Source: Mucilaginibacter defluvii (GTDB lineage Bacteria; Bacteroidota; Bacteroidia; Sphingobacteriales; Sphingobacteriaceae). From it: a stretch of 64,000 bases of DNA. Made by a program: the position numbers and the translations under genes. The stretch lies in the NCBI RefSeq assembly GCF_039543225.1, contig NZ_BAABJI010000001.1:151193-215192 (forward strand), in the 5' to 3' direction. The notes under the pieces are model-generated. The model ran no database searches, was not told the DNA's origin, and saw only the letters and a program-made list of their open reading frames with translations. Every line of letters begins with the position of its first letter. The stretch's first letter is position 1. Below are positions 34,692 to 43,368 of this stretch, piece by piece.

Positions 34692-35261
34692 ATGCTTAAC
34701 CACATCGAAGAGGATAAAACTTTTACTGCCCTGGCAAGCCTTGCCGGCACGGTGCAAACGTTTGATAACTGTATGTTTATTGATTGCGAACTGCCCGGTG
34801 CCGATCTGTCAAGCATTACTTTTATCAACTGCCGGTTTGAGCGGTGCAACCTTGAAAGGGCGGTCATTTTTAAAACCGGCTTTCAGGATGCCTTTTTTAA
34901 GGATTGTAATGTTAATGGTGTGGATTTTAGCAAGGCGCTCGATTTTTTATTCGGAGCGGGTTTTGAGGGATGCACCCTTAATAACGCTATTTTCTACAAA
35001 AAGAAAAATAAGGGCGCGCGGTTTACCGATTGCTCCTTAAAGGAAGCTGACCTTACCGAGTGCGACCTTACTGATGCCCTATTTGCCAACTGCGATCTGC
35101 ACCGTGCTGTATTTAGTTATACTATCCTTAAAAATGCTGATCTGCGTACCTCCTATAATTACATTATCGATCCGGATGAGAACACGCTGAAAAAGACCCG
35201 CTTTACGGTGCATGGTTTGCCGGGTTTATTAGCTAAATATGATCTTAGGATTGAGGGATAA
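34692..35261 (+). CDS. Pentapeptide repeat protein
   Basis: A 189-residue protein built from A(D/N)Lxx-type pentapeptide repeats that form a right-handed beta-helix. Examples are DLSSITFINCRFERCNLERA, NGVDFSKAL, TLNNAIF and LKEADLTECDLTDALFANCD. There is no signal peptide. The closest described relatives are Qnr and McbG types that mimic DNA and protect gyrase, but most such proteins have no known role and nothing here proves gyrase protection. It is divergent from the radical SAM gene. Confidence 0.88.
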   Translation: MLNHIEEDKTFTALASLAGTVQTFDNCMFIDCELPGADLSSITFINCRFERCNLERAVIFKTGFQDAFFKDCNVNGVDFSKALDFLFGAGFEGCTLNNAIFYKKKNKGARFTDCSLKEADLTECDLTDALFANCDLHRAVFSYTILKNADLRTSYNYIIDPDENTLKKTRFTVHGLPGLLAKYDLRIEG

Positions 35262-35327
35262 TTTTTTTCTCTATCCCTGCACAACTAACCCATTAGTTTG
35301 AGCGTTAATGTGGCATATATAAACCTT

Positions 35328-36032
35328 ATGCTTAAAACGCTGCTACTTGTATTGGCCCTTACCCTTGGTTTTCCACAAACAGATAGGCAAAGTGTCTGCA
35401 ACAAAATAAACGCGCTTAATACCAGGGTGCTTAACGGTACAATTGATCGTAAGGCAGCGGTAGCCCAATTTGGTGTATGGATAAAACAACTGAATGCTGT
35501 TACTGCAGCCGGTAAACATGCGCAATGGGTGTTTCCGCTAAAGGGCTATCGCGCTAATGCCATAGGAGGGGTAAATGGCAACGGTTACATTTTTAAAGGG
35601 TATAGTTACCTGGATGGTAATAAACATAAGGCACATCCGGCGCATGATGTTTTTATAACAGATCGTGATCAGAATGATCTGGACGACCGCACTAATAAGC
35701 CTGTTGATGTGCTGAGCGTTGATGATGGCGTAGTAATAGCTTGTAGCAATATTTGGGATGCGGGCAGCACCCTGCGTGGCGGAAAGTACATTTGGGTATA
35801 TCATCCGCAATATAACTATGTTACCTACTATGCGCACAACAGGGAGTTGTTTGTAAAGCCGGGCGACGAAGTAAAGCAAGGCCAAAAAATAGCCGAGGTC
35901 GGTCGTACCGGTTTCAGCGCTTATAGAAAGCGTTCGCCTACGCATTTGCATTTTTCGGCATTCTCATTAGCTGATAATGTTCCGGTACCATTTAATCCAT
36001 ATAGTAAACTGGTAAACGCTGCACGTTTATGA
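35328..36032 (+). CDS. M23 family peptidoglycan endopeptidase (LytM type)
   Basis: A 234-residue secreted protein; signal peptide MLKTLLLVLALTLGFPQ. The LytM domain has the first zinc motif AHPAHDVFITD, the beta-sheet core (GVVIACSNIW, GGKYIWVYHP, YVTYYAHN), GDEVKQGQKIAEVGRTG and the HLHF motif that completes the site. It should cut peptide cross-bridges of peptidoglycan in the periplasm. The ATG at 35328 gives the signal peptide; a TTG ten codons upstream is rejected. Its stop overlaps the ATG of the DUF4846 gene (ATGA), so they are translationally coupled. Confidence 0.92.
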   Translation: MLKTLLLVLALTLGFPQTDRQSVCNKINALNTRVLNGTIDRKAAVAQFGVWIKQLNAVTAAGKHAQWVFPLKGYRANAIGGVNGNGYIFKGYSYLDGNKHKAHPAHDVFITDRDQNDLDDRTNKPVDVLSVDDGVVIACSNIWDAGSTLRGGKYIWVYHPQYNYVTYYAHNRELFVKPGDEVKQGQKIAEVGRTGFSAYRKRSPTHLHFSAFSLADNVPVPFNPYSKLVNAARL

Positions 36033-36787
36033 AACACCTTATCACTACTGCACTGATCGTTACTTCAGCATTTGCATTTAATGCCGGAATTACGGAACGC
36101 TTTAAACCGAACGATGGCTTTAAACGGGTGCAACCAGCCGCCGGTACGTTTGGTGCCTGGTTGCAAAAACTACCGTTAAAGCCAGCGGGTACACATGCAA
36201 TAACCTATCAGGGCAATATAGCCCGAACTGATGCATACACCGCCGCTGTGGTTGATATGAGCATTGGCAAGCAGGATCTGCAACAATGCGCCGATGCGGT
36301 TATGCGATTGCGCGGCGAGTACCTGCATCAACAGAAAAAGTATAATGATATCAGCTTTAACTTTACCAGCGGTTTTAAGTGCGATTATATTCACTTTGCC
36401 AATGGTTATCGGTATAGCGATGGTAAGTGGGTGAAGAAGGCTGCTAAGGATTACAGCTACGCCGGGTTTATAAAGTACATGAACCTGGTGTTCTCGTATG
36501 CGGGTACGCTGTCGTTAGACAAGGAGTTAAAACCTGTAACCAAAGCTGCCGATATTAAAGCGGGTGATGTGTTTATAAAGGGTGGTTCGCCGGGGCATTG
36601 TTTTATAGTGATGGATGTAGCTGCCGGCGCATCCGGCAAAAAGCAGTTTATGCTGGCACAGAGCTTTATGCCTGCCCAAAGCATACAGATACTGCGGGAT
36701 GCTGACGGGCCCTGGTTTAGTTTAGACCAGGCTGCCGCCATCCCATACGGTGAACTGATCAACAGAATATATTTGAAACGATTTTAA
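36029..36787 (+). CDS. DUF4846 family protein, secreted
   Basis: A 252-residue protein with signal peptide MKHLITTALIVTSAFAFNAG, recognised as DUF4846 from its layout: FGAWLQKLPL, the middle FNFTSGFKCDYIHFANGYRY and the late AGDVFIKGGSPGHCFIVMDVA. A conserved-looking cysteine (Cys118) followed by a glycine-histidine strand (His190) recalls papain-like NlpC/P60 or amidase folds, but this is only inference. Coupling to an M23 peptidoglycan peptidase points to work on the cell wall. No function is established to my knowledge. Confidence 0.82.
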   Translation: MKHLITTALIVTSAFAFNAGITERFKPNDGFKRVQPAAGTFGAWLQKLPLKPAGTHAITYQGNIARTDAYTAAVVDMSIGKQDLQQCADAVMRLRGEYLHQQKKYNDISFNFTSGFKCDYIHFANGYRYSDGKWVKKAAKDYSYAGFIKYMNLVFSYAGTLSLDKELKPVTKAADIKAGDVFIKGGSPGHCFIVMDVAAGASGKKQFMLAQSFMPAQSIQILRDADGPWFSLDQAAAIPYGELINRIYLKRF

Positions 36788-36859
36788 TGCGCGCATGGTA
36801 ACATATTGCAAAATATTGCGTCAATTAGTAATATATTAAATAACTGAACCTATTTTATT

Positions 36860-38902
36860 ATGAAGTTAACCCATTGGGCAATGCTTGCCTCGGTTGCTGT
36901 TTCGGCGGCGGCCTGTAACTCAAACAAAAAAGACGCTACCAGCGAACCACCCGCGCGTACCGTTTTTTTTGACAAAACCGCCATGGATACCACCGTTAAA
37001 CCAGGCGACGACTTTTTCTCGTACGCCAGCGGTAGCTGGATGAAGAAAACCAAAATTCCACCATCTGAAACTGGTTGGGGTTCATTTTACACCCTGTATG
37101 ATGATAACCAGAAAAACCTGCACCAGATATTGGAAGCCATTGCCAAACAAGGTAATGAGCAAGGTAGCACCGAGCAAAAGGTGGGCGATTTGTACACCAG
37201 CGGTATGGATACCGTAGCGATGGAAAAACTGGGTTACGATCCGATAAAACCGTTGCTTGCCAAAGTAAAGGCAGTTAAAGATCATAAAGAACTTATAGCC
37301 CTGGCTGCTGATGGTTACAAGGATGGCGACGGCTTTTTGTTAGGTTTTTATGTATCACCAGATGATAAAGAAAGCAGCAAAAACGTAGCGCATTTTGACC
37401 AGGCCGGTTTAAACCTGCCCAACCGCGATTATTATTTTGATAAGGATAAGGAAGCTATACGCAAGGCTTATGTAAAATACATAGCCAAATTGTTTGAATA
37501 CACCGGCGAAACCCCGGCCAATGCCGCTAAAAAAGCTGAAGGCATATTGGCACTTGAAACGGCCATAGCTAAATCTCACCGCACCCCGGTTCAGCTGCGC
37601 GATCCTAATGCCAATTACAACAAGCTTGCCGTAGCTGATCTGCAAAAATCAGTACCTGATATTGATCTGAAAGATGTGTTTACCCGTATGCAGCTGAGTA
37701 CAGATACAGTATTGGTTGGTCAGCCCGATTATTATAAGGCGCTGAACGGTTTACTTAAATCGCAGCCAATTGATGTATGGAAAGACAAGCTTGCCTTTAA
37801 CGTGCTTAACGGAGCCGCTGGCGATCTGAGCAAGAAGTTCAGGGATGCAAGGTTTGATTTTTTCGGACGCACGTTATATGGCCAAAAGGAACAAAAAGAG
37901 CGTTGGAAAAATATGGCATCGCAGGTTGATGGCGGGCTGGGCGAGCTACTGGGCCAACTTTATGTAGAAAAATATTTTACACCCGAAGCCAAAGAGCGTA
38001 TGCTTAAGCTGGTAAACAACCTGCAAGCTGTTTACAAAGATCGTATTGAAAAACTGGACTGGATGAGTCCGGAAACCAAGAAAAAGGCACTCGAAAAACT
38101 TAATTCGTTTGTAAAAAAGATTGGTTATCCCGACAAATGGAAGAACTACGATGATGTAGAGATCAGCAAGGATGCTTATTACAAAAACCTGCAGTCGATA
38201 GCTAAGCACGATTATAAGGAAATGATTGCCAAAGTGAACAAACCAGTTGATAAAACTGAGTGGGGCATGACACCGCCAACCGTAAATGCTTATTACAATC
38301 CGTCTTTCAACGAGATCGTTTTCCCGGCAGGTATCCTGCAGTTCCCTTTCTTTGATAAGAATGCTGATGATGCCATTAACTACGGCGCTATCGGCGCGGT
38401 TATCGGCCATGAAATGACCCATGGTTTTGATGATCAAGGTCGCCAGTATGATGCACAGGGTAACCTGAAGGATTGGTGGACTGCTGCCGACGCTGCCAAA
38501 TTTAAAACCAAGGCGCAGGTGATGATCGATCAGTATAATAGCTTTACCGTGCTTGATGGCTTACATGTAAACGGTAGCCTTACGCAAGGCGAAAACCTGG
38601 CCGATATAGGCGGTGTAGCCATTGCTTACCAGGCATTTAAAAATACAGAGCAAGGTAAGGGAGATAAAAAGATTGACGGCTTTACGCCCGATCAGCGTTT
38701 CTTCCTGTCATATGCCCAGGTATGGCGCATAAAAAGCAGCGATGAAACCATGCGCGTGCGCATCAGTTCTGACCCGCACTCGCCTGAAATGTTCCGTGTA
38801 AACGGTGTGCTGGCAAATACTCCGGCATTTTACAAAGCCTTTAACGTGAAACCCGGCGACAAAATGTATCGCGCCGAAAAGGATCAGGTTAAAGTTTGGT
38901 AA
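36860..38902 (+). CDS. M13 family metallopeptidase lipoprotein (neprilysin-like)
   Basis: A 680-residue lipoprotein with signal MKLTHWAMLASVAVSAAAC. The zinc site is GHEMTHGFDDQGRQYD (His517, Glu518, His521), and the third ligand is in ENLADIGGVAIAY. Other family marks are NAYYNPSFNEIVFPAGILQ and the C-terminal RVNGVLANTPAFYKAFNV. M13 enzymes cut short peptides, so it probably degrades oligopeptides outside the inner membrane. It is monocistronic, closed by a strong terminator. Confidence 0.96.
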   Translation: MKLTHWAMLASVAVSAAACNSNKKDATSEPPARTVFFDKTAMDTTVKPGDDFFSYASGSWMKKTKIPPSETGWGSFYTLYDDNQKNLHQILEAIAKQGNEQGSTEQKVGDLYTSGMDTVAMEKLGYDPIKPLLAKVKAVKDHKELIALAADGYKDGDGFLLGFYVSPDDKESSKNVAHFDQAGLNLPNRDYYFDKDKEAIRKAYVKYIAKLFEYTGETPANAAKKAEGILALETAIAKSHRTPVQLRDPNANYNKLAVADLQKSVPDIDLKDVFTRMQLSTDTVLVGQPDYYKALNGLLKSQPIDVWKDKLAFNVLNGAAGDLSKKFRDARFDFFGRTLYGQKEQKERWKNMASQVDGGLGELLGQLYVEKYFTPEAKERMLKLVNNLQAVYKDRIEKLDWMSPETKKKALEKLNSFVKKIGYPDKWKNYDDVEISKDAYYKNLQSIAKHDYKEMIAKVNKPVDKTEWGMTPPTVNAYYNPSFNEIVFPAGILQFPFFDKNADDAINYGAIGAVIGHEMTHGFDDQGRQYDAQGNLKDWWTAADAAKFKTKAQVMIDQYNSFTVLDGLHVNGSLTQGENLADIGGVAIAYQAFKNTEQGKGDKKIDGFTPDQRFFLSYAQVWRIKSSDETMRVRISSDPHSPEMFRVNGVLANTPAFYKAFNVKPGDKMYRAEKDQVKVW

Positions 38903-38926
38903 TGTGTTGATTGATAGTATTAACCA

Positions 38927-38962
38927 ACTAAAAATGCCGCTTATTTAAGCGGCATTTTTAGT
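38927..38962. terminator. Perfect bidirectional terminator after the M13 gene
   Basis: Arms ACTAAAAATGCCGCTTA and TAAGCGGCATTTTTAGT form a perfect palindromic stem with a very short loop, with A and T runs built into the arms, so it can work from both sides. Confidence 0.9.
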
Positions 38963-38985
38963 TTAGTAGGGAAATCATAAAAGCT

Positions 38986-39524
38986 TGTCATGTCGAACGA
39001 GGTACGAGGGGAAATCTGTTGCTCCACTATGGACGCAGACCGATTTCTCGCTGGCGCATCGAAACGACAAAGATGATAACCAAACATATTAAAGTACAAA
39101 CTGTAAATAACCAATTCTACCGGCATCAGGAATGCCCGGAGTAGCGCAAACTCTGCCAAGGCACAAACTTTCACCGGGCAGGACGCAGCCGGCAGTTTAT
39201 TCGCTATTGTATGTTTTTAGTTGTGCTCATGAGATCGCTAACGCTAAGTTTTCTTTGGTTACTTTCTTTTTTCTGCAAAAAAGAAAGTGACATCCACTAA
39301 CGATTAGTAAAGCACATCCCAATAATCATTAGCAATGACAGTGCGTTAATCAAATATTTGTACTTAGTTCAAATATCTGTATTTTAATTATCGTCAGTCT
39401 GCTCTCGGCCGCAGAGGCCAGTTACTTTGTCTTAGCCACAAAGTAACCAAAAGTCAAGCCGGAAAAAACCTTCAGCCGCACGGGCCATACTCCCTGACCC
39501 GGTTTTCCGGCAGGCTTGCGCTCG
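38986..39524 (-). repeat. Interspersed non-coding repeat, family 1 copy B
   Basis: About 540 bp in opposite orientation to copy A at 2301-2767, sharing the blocks listed there. It carries hairpins GTTACTTTGTC/ACAAAGTAAC (39420) and ACTTTCTTTTTT/AAAAAAGAAAGT (39258). The left end is an 85-bp palindrome (38986-39070) with arms starting TTGTCATGTCGAACGAGG and ending CGCATCGAAACGACAA, of which copy A has half. A block CATGAGATCGCT-ACGCTAAG sits at 39228 in the orientation opposite to its place in copy A. A 77-codon ORF on the minus strand (38941-39174) is a by-product. The gap 39525-39604 also has a GTCCTCC/GGAGGA hairpin. Nothing else is seen in the 700-bp gap. Confidence 0.85.
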
Positions 39525-39604
39525 TTTTTCTTTTACTTATTTATTGAAAGTCCTCCGTTGGGGAGGATTTAGGAGGGGTTTTCTAATAAAAACTACTCCA
39601 ATTA

Positions 39605-41332
39605 TTACGGTAGCAACACTCCCGTTCCCGTTGGGAAAAAGCTATTAACACTTACTGGCAATTTACCCACAGGTTTGGTTTGCCCGGTAATAATTTTAAC
39701 GGCAGAGCGTTGTAGCTCCTCGGTATTTTGATAGCAAACCATTAAGGCTCCGCTGCGCTCAATACCTGGTAAACCGGCAAGGGTGTAGGCGTTGGCAAAA
39801 ACGGTGGTTACCACGCGTGGCTGTGCTGCCAGTTGCGCTATCAGGAATTTAATATCGCTGTTATAATCCAGTTTGCTTTGCGGTCGGCTACGTGTATCAT
39901 ATATCGATATAATTATCTGATCGTATTTTTTGAGGTTGACCAGCATGGCATTTAAATCGCGTACGGCAGTAGTTTTTCCAACTACAAATAACATGCTGTT
40001 TGGGTACCAGCGTGATAATTCCTGCTGAAAGGTGGTCATACGATCGATACCGATATTTACAATCGCTGTTTTGGCCAGCGGATTTAATCGTAAAGATGAA
40101 TTATTGCCCTTCAACAAGGTAACTGCTGCATCGCTAAGTTGTTGAATAAGTGCTTTTGATTCAGCACGGTTAATATAAGGCACAACATCACGTGTAGGCA
40201 CAGCTTTATAATTGCTTAAACCGGCCCAATATTTTGCGGCTAACACCTTTTTTACTTTAGTTTCAAACTCTTCTTCACTAATTAGCTTTTTACGAAGCGC
40301 TTTTTTGATCAGCTTGATGGCGCGGTCAGAATTTTCAGATAACTCAAGGATATCGTTTCCAGCCAAAAATGCTTGTACATCAGCATCACCGTTCGGAAAA
40401 AACTTGGTAACACCCTTCATTTCCATTGCGTCCGATACTATCAGGCCTTTAAATTTCAGTGAGTCCTTGAGCACACCGGTTATGATAGGGCGGGAGAGGG
40501 TTGACGGACGATTTTTTGCCGAGTCGAGTGCAGGAATATTCATGTGGGCAACCATCACGCCTGACAGGCCTGCATTTATCGCTTCTCGGAAAGGATACAT
40601 CTCCAGTGAATCCAACCGCTGGCGGGTAAATGGCAGCACCGGCAAATCGGCATGAGAGTCTACATTGGTATCACCATGACCCGGAAAGTGTTTGGCCGTA
40701 GTTAAAATGCCTTCGTTTTGCATACCCTGAAAATAGGCTATACCTTTGCGGGCCACATTAAAGCGGTTATCGCCAAATGAGCGATAGTTGATTACCGGAT
40801 TGTTCGGGTTATTGTTAATATCCATCACCGGTGCAAAATTCATTTGCAGGCCAAGTCGCTTAAAATCGCGACCTATCATTTGCCCCATTTTGTATATCAG
40901 CGTATTGTCCTGTATGGCGCCAAGTGTCATCTGGTAAGGGTAATTGATCACAGAGTCCAGCCGCATACCCACGCCCCACTCGCCATCCATTGATACCAGC
41001 AATGGGACTTCAGATGCGCGCTGATACCTGTTAGTTAACGCAGCCTGCCTGCCGGGCCCGCCCTGGAAAAATACCAGGCCGCCTACTTTTTGTTCCTTGA
41101 TCAGGTTTTCAACCGAATCCTCATAAGCACGGCCCTTATTGGTGTGGGCGCGCACAAAAAATAGTTGCGCTATGCGTTCTTTAGTGCTCAAGTCGTCATA
41201 AACCGAATCAACCCAGCGGTTTTGCTGCGCTAATGACTGTACAAAGCCTGTTTTTTGAGCAAACGTAAAATGATATATAAAAAATGATAATGTTAGCAGT
41301 AAGTATTTTATCCGCGGATTATATCCTTTCAT
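39605..41332 (-). CDS. Glycoside hydrolase family 3 protein (beta-N-acetylhexosaminidase type)
   Basis: A 575-residue secreted GH3 enzyme with an N-terminal signal (YLLLTLSFFIYHFTFAQ). The NagZ-type motif KHFPGHGDTNVDSHADLPVL gives the general acid His/Asp pair, and the nucleophile is in LIVSDAMEMKGV. It should release N-acetylglucosamine from muropeptides or chitin-like glycans in the periplasm. Many Bacteroidota relatives are about 1,000 residues and carry a C-terminal beta-lactamase-like domain; this one ends after the GH3 C-domain (KLPVSVNSFFPTGTGVLLP). There is no sign of a frameshift at the end. Confidence 0.92.
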   Translation of the reverse strand: MKGYNPRIKYLLLTLSFFIYHFTFAQKTGFVQSLAQQNRWVDSVYDDLSTKERIAQLFFVRAHTNKGRAYEDSVENLIKEQKVGGLVFFQGGPGRQAALTNRYQRASEVPLLVSMDGEWGVGMRLDSVINYPYQMTLGAIQDNTLIYKMGQMIGRDFKRLGLQMNFAPVMDINNNPNNPVINYRSFGDNRFNVARKGIAYFQGMQNEGILTTAKHFPGHGDTNVDSHADLPVLPFTRQRLDSLEMYPFREAINAGLSGVMVAHMNIPALDSAKNRPSTLSRPIITGVLKDSLKFKGLIVSDAMEMKGVTKFFPNGDADVQAFLAGNDILELSENSDRAIKLIKKALRKKLISEEEFETKVKKVLAAKYWAGLSNYKAVPTRDVVPYINRAESKALIQQLSDAAVTLLKGNNSSLRLNPLAKTAIVNIGIDRMTTFQQELSRWYPNSMLFVVGKTTAVRDLNAMLVNLKKYDQIIISIYDTRSRPQSKLDYNSDIKFLIAQLAAQPRVVTTVFANAYTLAGLPGIERSGALMVCYQNTEELQRSAVKIITGQTKPVGKLPVSVNSFFPTGTGVLLP

Positions 41333-41453
41333 AGTTCAAATGTAATTAATCTGCTAATGCTATCAATTGTTTTGCCAGCCTTCATTTTTTAGTTACGAAT
41401 AAACCTTCGCGCCCGGTTTCAATCTATGGTAATAAAACCAACAAGTTTTAAAG

Positions 41454-42134
41454 ATGAAAAAAATTCTATTTATTGCCATATGCCTGCTGGTAGCAGGTGA
41501 TGTTAGCGCCCAATATTACCGTCGTAAGCCGGTTCGCCGTCCGCCACCGGGATATTATCATAACAATAACCAACGCCGCCATAACGATTTTTACCAGGTA
41601 ACCGCGGGTTTTAAGGGAGGGATTAATATTGCCAATACCGTTGATTCGTACAACTCCGACTGGACAACCAATACCATTGCGGGGGCCAACCTGGGTTTGA
41701 CACTTGATGTGCCGATTGCTTACCCGCTATCATTCGCGCCCGAGGTGCTGTGGTCGCAAAAGGGGTTCAGCGCGCAAACTATTGACGGCGACTTTAAACA
41801 GCGCAATAATTTTATTGATGTACCCTTGCTGGCCAAGCTGAAGCTTACGCCCGGGCTTAATTTTGTAATCGGTCCGCAACTTTCTTTTTTGGTATCATCA
41901 AAAAATATTTACCGTAATGATTTTGCTACCGTTGTTGAAGAGCGCTATGATTACGAGGGTAACAAAACGCTTGTAGGCGGGGTAGTAGGTTTAAGCATTG
42001 ACCTTAACCGTACGGTTGACCTGCATGCCCGTTACACTATTGACCTGCAGGACAGCAATACCGAACGATATTCAAACATCCCTGACTACCGTAACCAGGT
42101 TTGGCAGATTGGCCTAGGCTTTAAGTTTAGGTAA
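41454..42134 (+). CDS. Outer-membrane beta-barrel protein (porin-like)
   Basis: A 226-residue protein with signal MKKILFIAICLLVAGDVSAQ. A basic, Pro/Tyr/His-rich linker (YYRRKPVRRPPPGYYHNNNQ) follows, then alternating strands of an eight-stranded barrel such as GFKGGINIANTV, LGLTLDVPIAYPLSFAPEVLW and QVWQIGLGFKFR with the terminal aromatic residue. It resembles the PorT/outer-membrane beta-barrel group of Bacteroidota. The role is unknown. It is closed by a terminator directly in front of the glycan cluster. Confidence 0.85.
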   Translation: MKKILFIAICLLVAGDVSAQYYRRKPVRRPPPGYYHNNNQRRHNDFYQVTAGFKGGINIANTVDSYNSDWTTNTIAGANLGLTLDVPIAYPLSFAPEVLWSQKGFSAQTIDGDFKQRNNFIDVPLLAKLKLTPGLNFVIGPQLSFLVSSKNIYRNDFATVVEERYDYEGNKTLVGGVVGLSIDLNRTVDLHARYTIDLQDSNTERYSNIPDYRNQVWQIGLGFKFR

Positions 42135-42148
42135 AAAGGTGTACTTTT

Positions 42149-42193
42149 GATTTATAAGCATGGCGGTATAACCCCTGCTTATAAATCCTTTTT
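42149..42193 (+). terminator. Intrinsic terminator before the glycan cluster
   Basis: Arms GATTTATAAGCA and TGCTTATAAATC pair perfectly around a 15-nt loop and are followed by CTTTTT. The next ATG is 3 bp after the T run. Confidence 0.85.
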
Positions 42194-42195
42194 GC

Positions 42196-43368
42196 ATGGA
42201 AAATAACATTTCGCTGCTTGTCGGTTTAAAAAATAATCTTGATTACAGTAAGAATTTTTATCACACAACACGAGCCATTTATCCTGAAGTTGAAATCGTT
42301 TTTGTAAGTTATGGAAGTACTGATGGTACGCATGAGTGGCTTGATAGTTTAAACGATCCTTATCTAATTTATTATTATTCAGGAGAGCAGAAAACATTTT
42401 CAGACACATTTAATAAGTGTGCTGAATTAGCAACTAAGGACTATGTTGCTTATGCCCATAATGATATGATTCTGGCTCCAGGGTTTGTTGAAAGTCTTGA
42501 GCAATTAATTGCAGAAGATACAGTCATAACATATACTACAATTGAGCCACCTATTTTTGCCGGGCATGAGCGTCCTGGAAAAATAATTAAAGATTTTGGC
42601 GACGATATTGAAAGCCAGGATATTCCAGGTTTGTACAGCTTTGCTAATGAACTACAACAAACAAACAAATTAAATGGAGAATCATCTGATTTGACATTTT
42701 TTTTATGTGCATTCCGCAAAGTGCTGTTAGAAATCGGCGGACTGGATCCTCTATACAACCCGATGTTTTGTGAGGATGACGATCTTATATTAAGACTAAA
42801 ATTGCGTGGTCTAAAAACGATAGTGTCACACAATGCAGTTTGCTACCATTTTGTAAGTAAAACATCCAGATCATCTGAAGAATATAAGGATCGTACGAAG
42901 CTTATCGAGGAAAACTCTAATAGAAATTTCACAAGGAAATGGAGTTTTTTAAACTCATCATCTGTTAAAAAGAAATATGATTTTGGGTTCATATTAAAAA
43001 ATGGAACTGACGATTTGCTGCGTAAGATAGAGCCCTTTTGCACAAATGTTTATACCGATCATGATGCTGTTAATTATATACTAGGTGAGCAGCCTAATAC
43101 GGCGTTCGACCTGAAAACCCGTATCAGGCCTTCACATGCTGAAAAAAGCAACGACATATTGATATATGTTGACGGCAACCGCTTTACAGACGATGCGTAT
43201 AATGCGTTTCGTTATTTAAATGAAATTATTACACGACGTGCCAACAAAAAGCTTAGCTTTTTCGAAAAACTTATCGGAAAAAGTAATTTTAAATTTAAAC
43301 GGGCTAATTTAACAATCGAAATAAAACAACTCCGAAGTTTAGAACATACGCTTATAAACCGCCTCTAA
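42196..43368 (+). CDS. Family 2 glycosyltransferase 1 of surface-glycan cluster
   Basis: A 390-residue transferase. The GT-A fold region (1-240) shows SLLVGLKNNLDYSKNF, VSYGSTDGTHEWLDSL, the metal site AYAHNDMILAPGF and the acidic MFCEDDDLILRLKLRG. The last 130 residues match nothing I know. The enzyme probably adds one sugar to a lipid-linked glycan at the cytoplasmic face. Base composition is very AT-rich (some stretches near 30% G+C), unlike the flanking genes. Its stop overlaps the next ATG (TAATG), so the two GT genes are coupled. Confidence 0.85.
   Translation: MENNISLLVGLKNNLDYSKNFYHTTRAIYPEVEIVFVSYGSTDGTHEWLDSLNDPYLIYYYSGEQKTFSDTFNKCAELATKDYVAYAHNDMILAPGFVESLEQLIAEDTVITYTTIEPPIFAGHERPGKIIKDFGDDIESQDIPGLYSFANELQQTNKLNGESSDLTFFLCAFRKVLLEIGGLDPLYNPMFCEDDDLILRLKLRGLKTIVSHNAVCYHFVSKTSRSSEEYKDRTKLIEENSNRNFTRKWSFLNSSSVKKKYDFGFILKNGTDDLLRKIEPFCTNVYTDHDAVNYILGEQPNTAFDLKTRIRPSHAEKSNDILIYVDGNRFTDDAYNAFRYLNEIITRRANKKLSFFEKLIGKSNFKFKRANLTIEIKQLRSLEHTLINRL

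Noticed and set aside
37946-38437. 163-codon ORF antisense to the M13 peptidase gene
   Set aside because: It lies wholly inside a fully conserved peptidase gene; an open antisense frame is expected from the codon use.
38941-39174. 77-codon ORF on the minus strand after the M13 gene
   Set aside because: Same reason: it is a by-product of repeat copy B and overlaps the terminator and palindrome.
39545-39595. GTCCTCC/GGAGGA hairpin as a separate mobile element
   Set aside because: It is only about 40 bp and present once in this window. It may be the end of a known dispersed unit, but this cannot be shown here.
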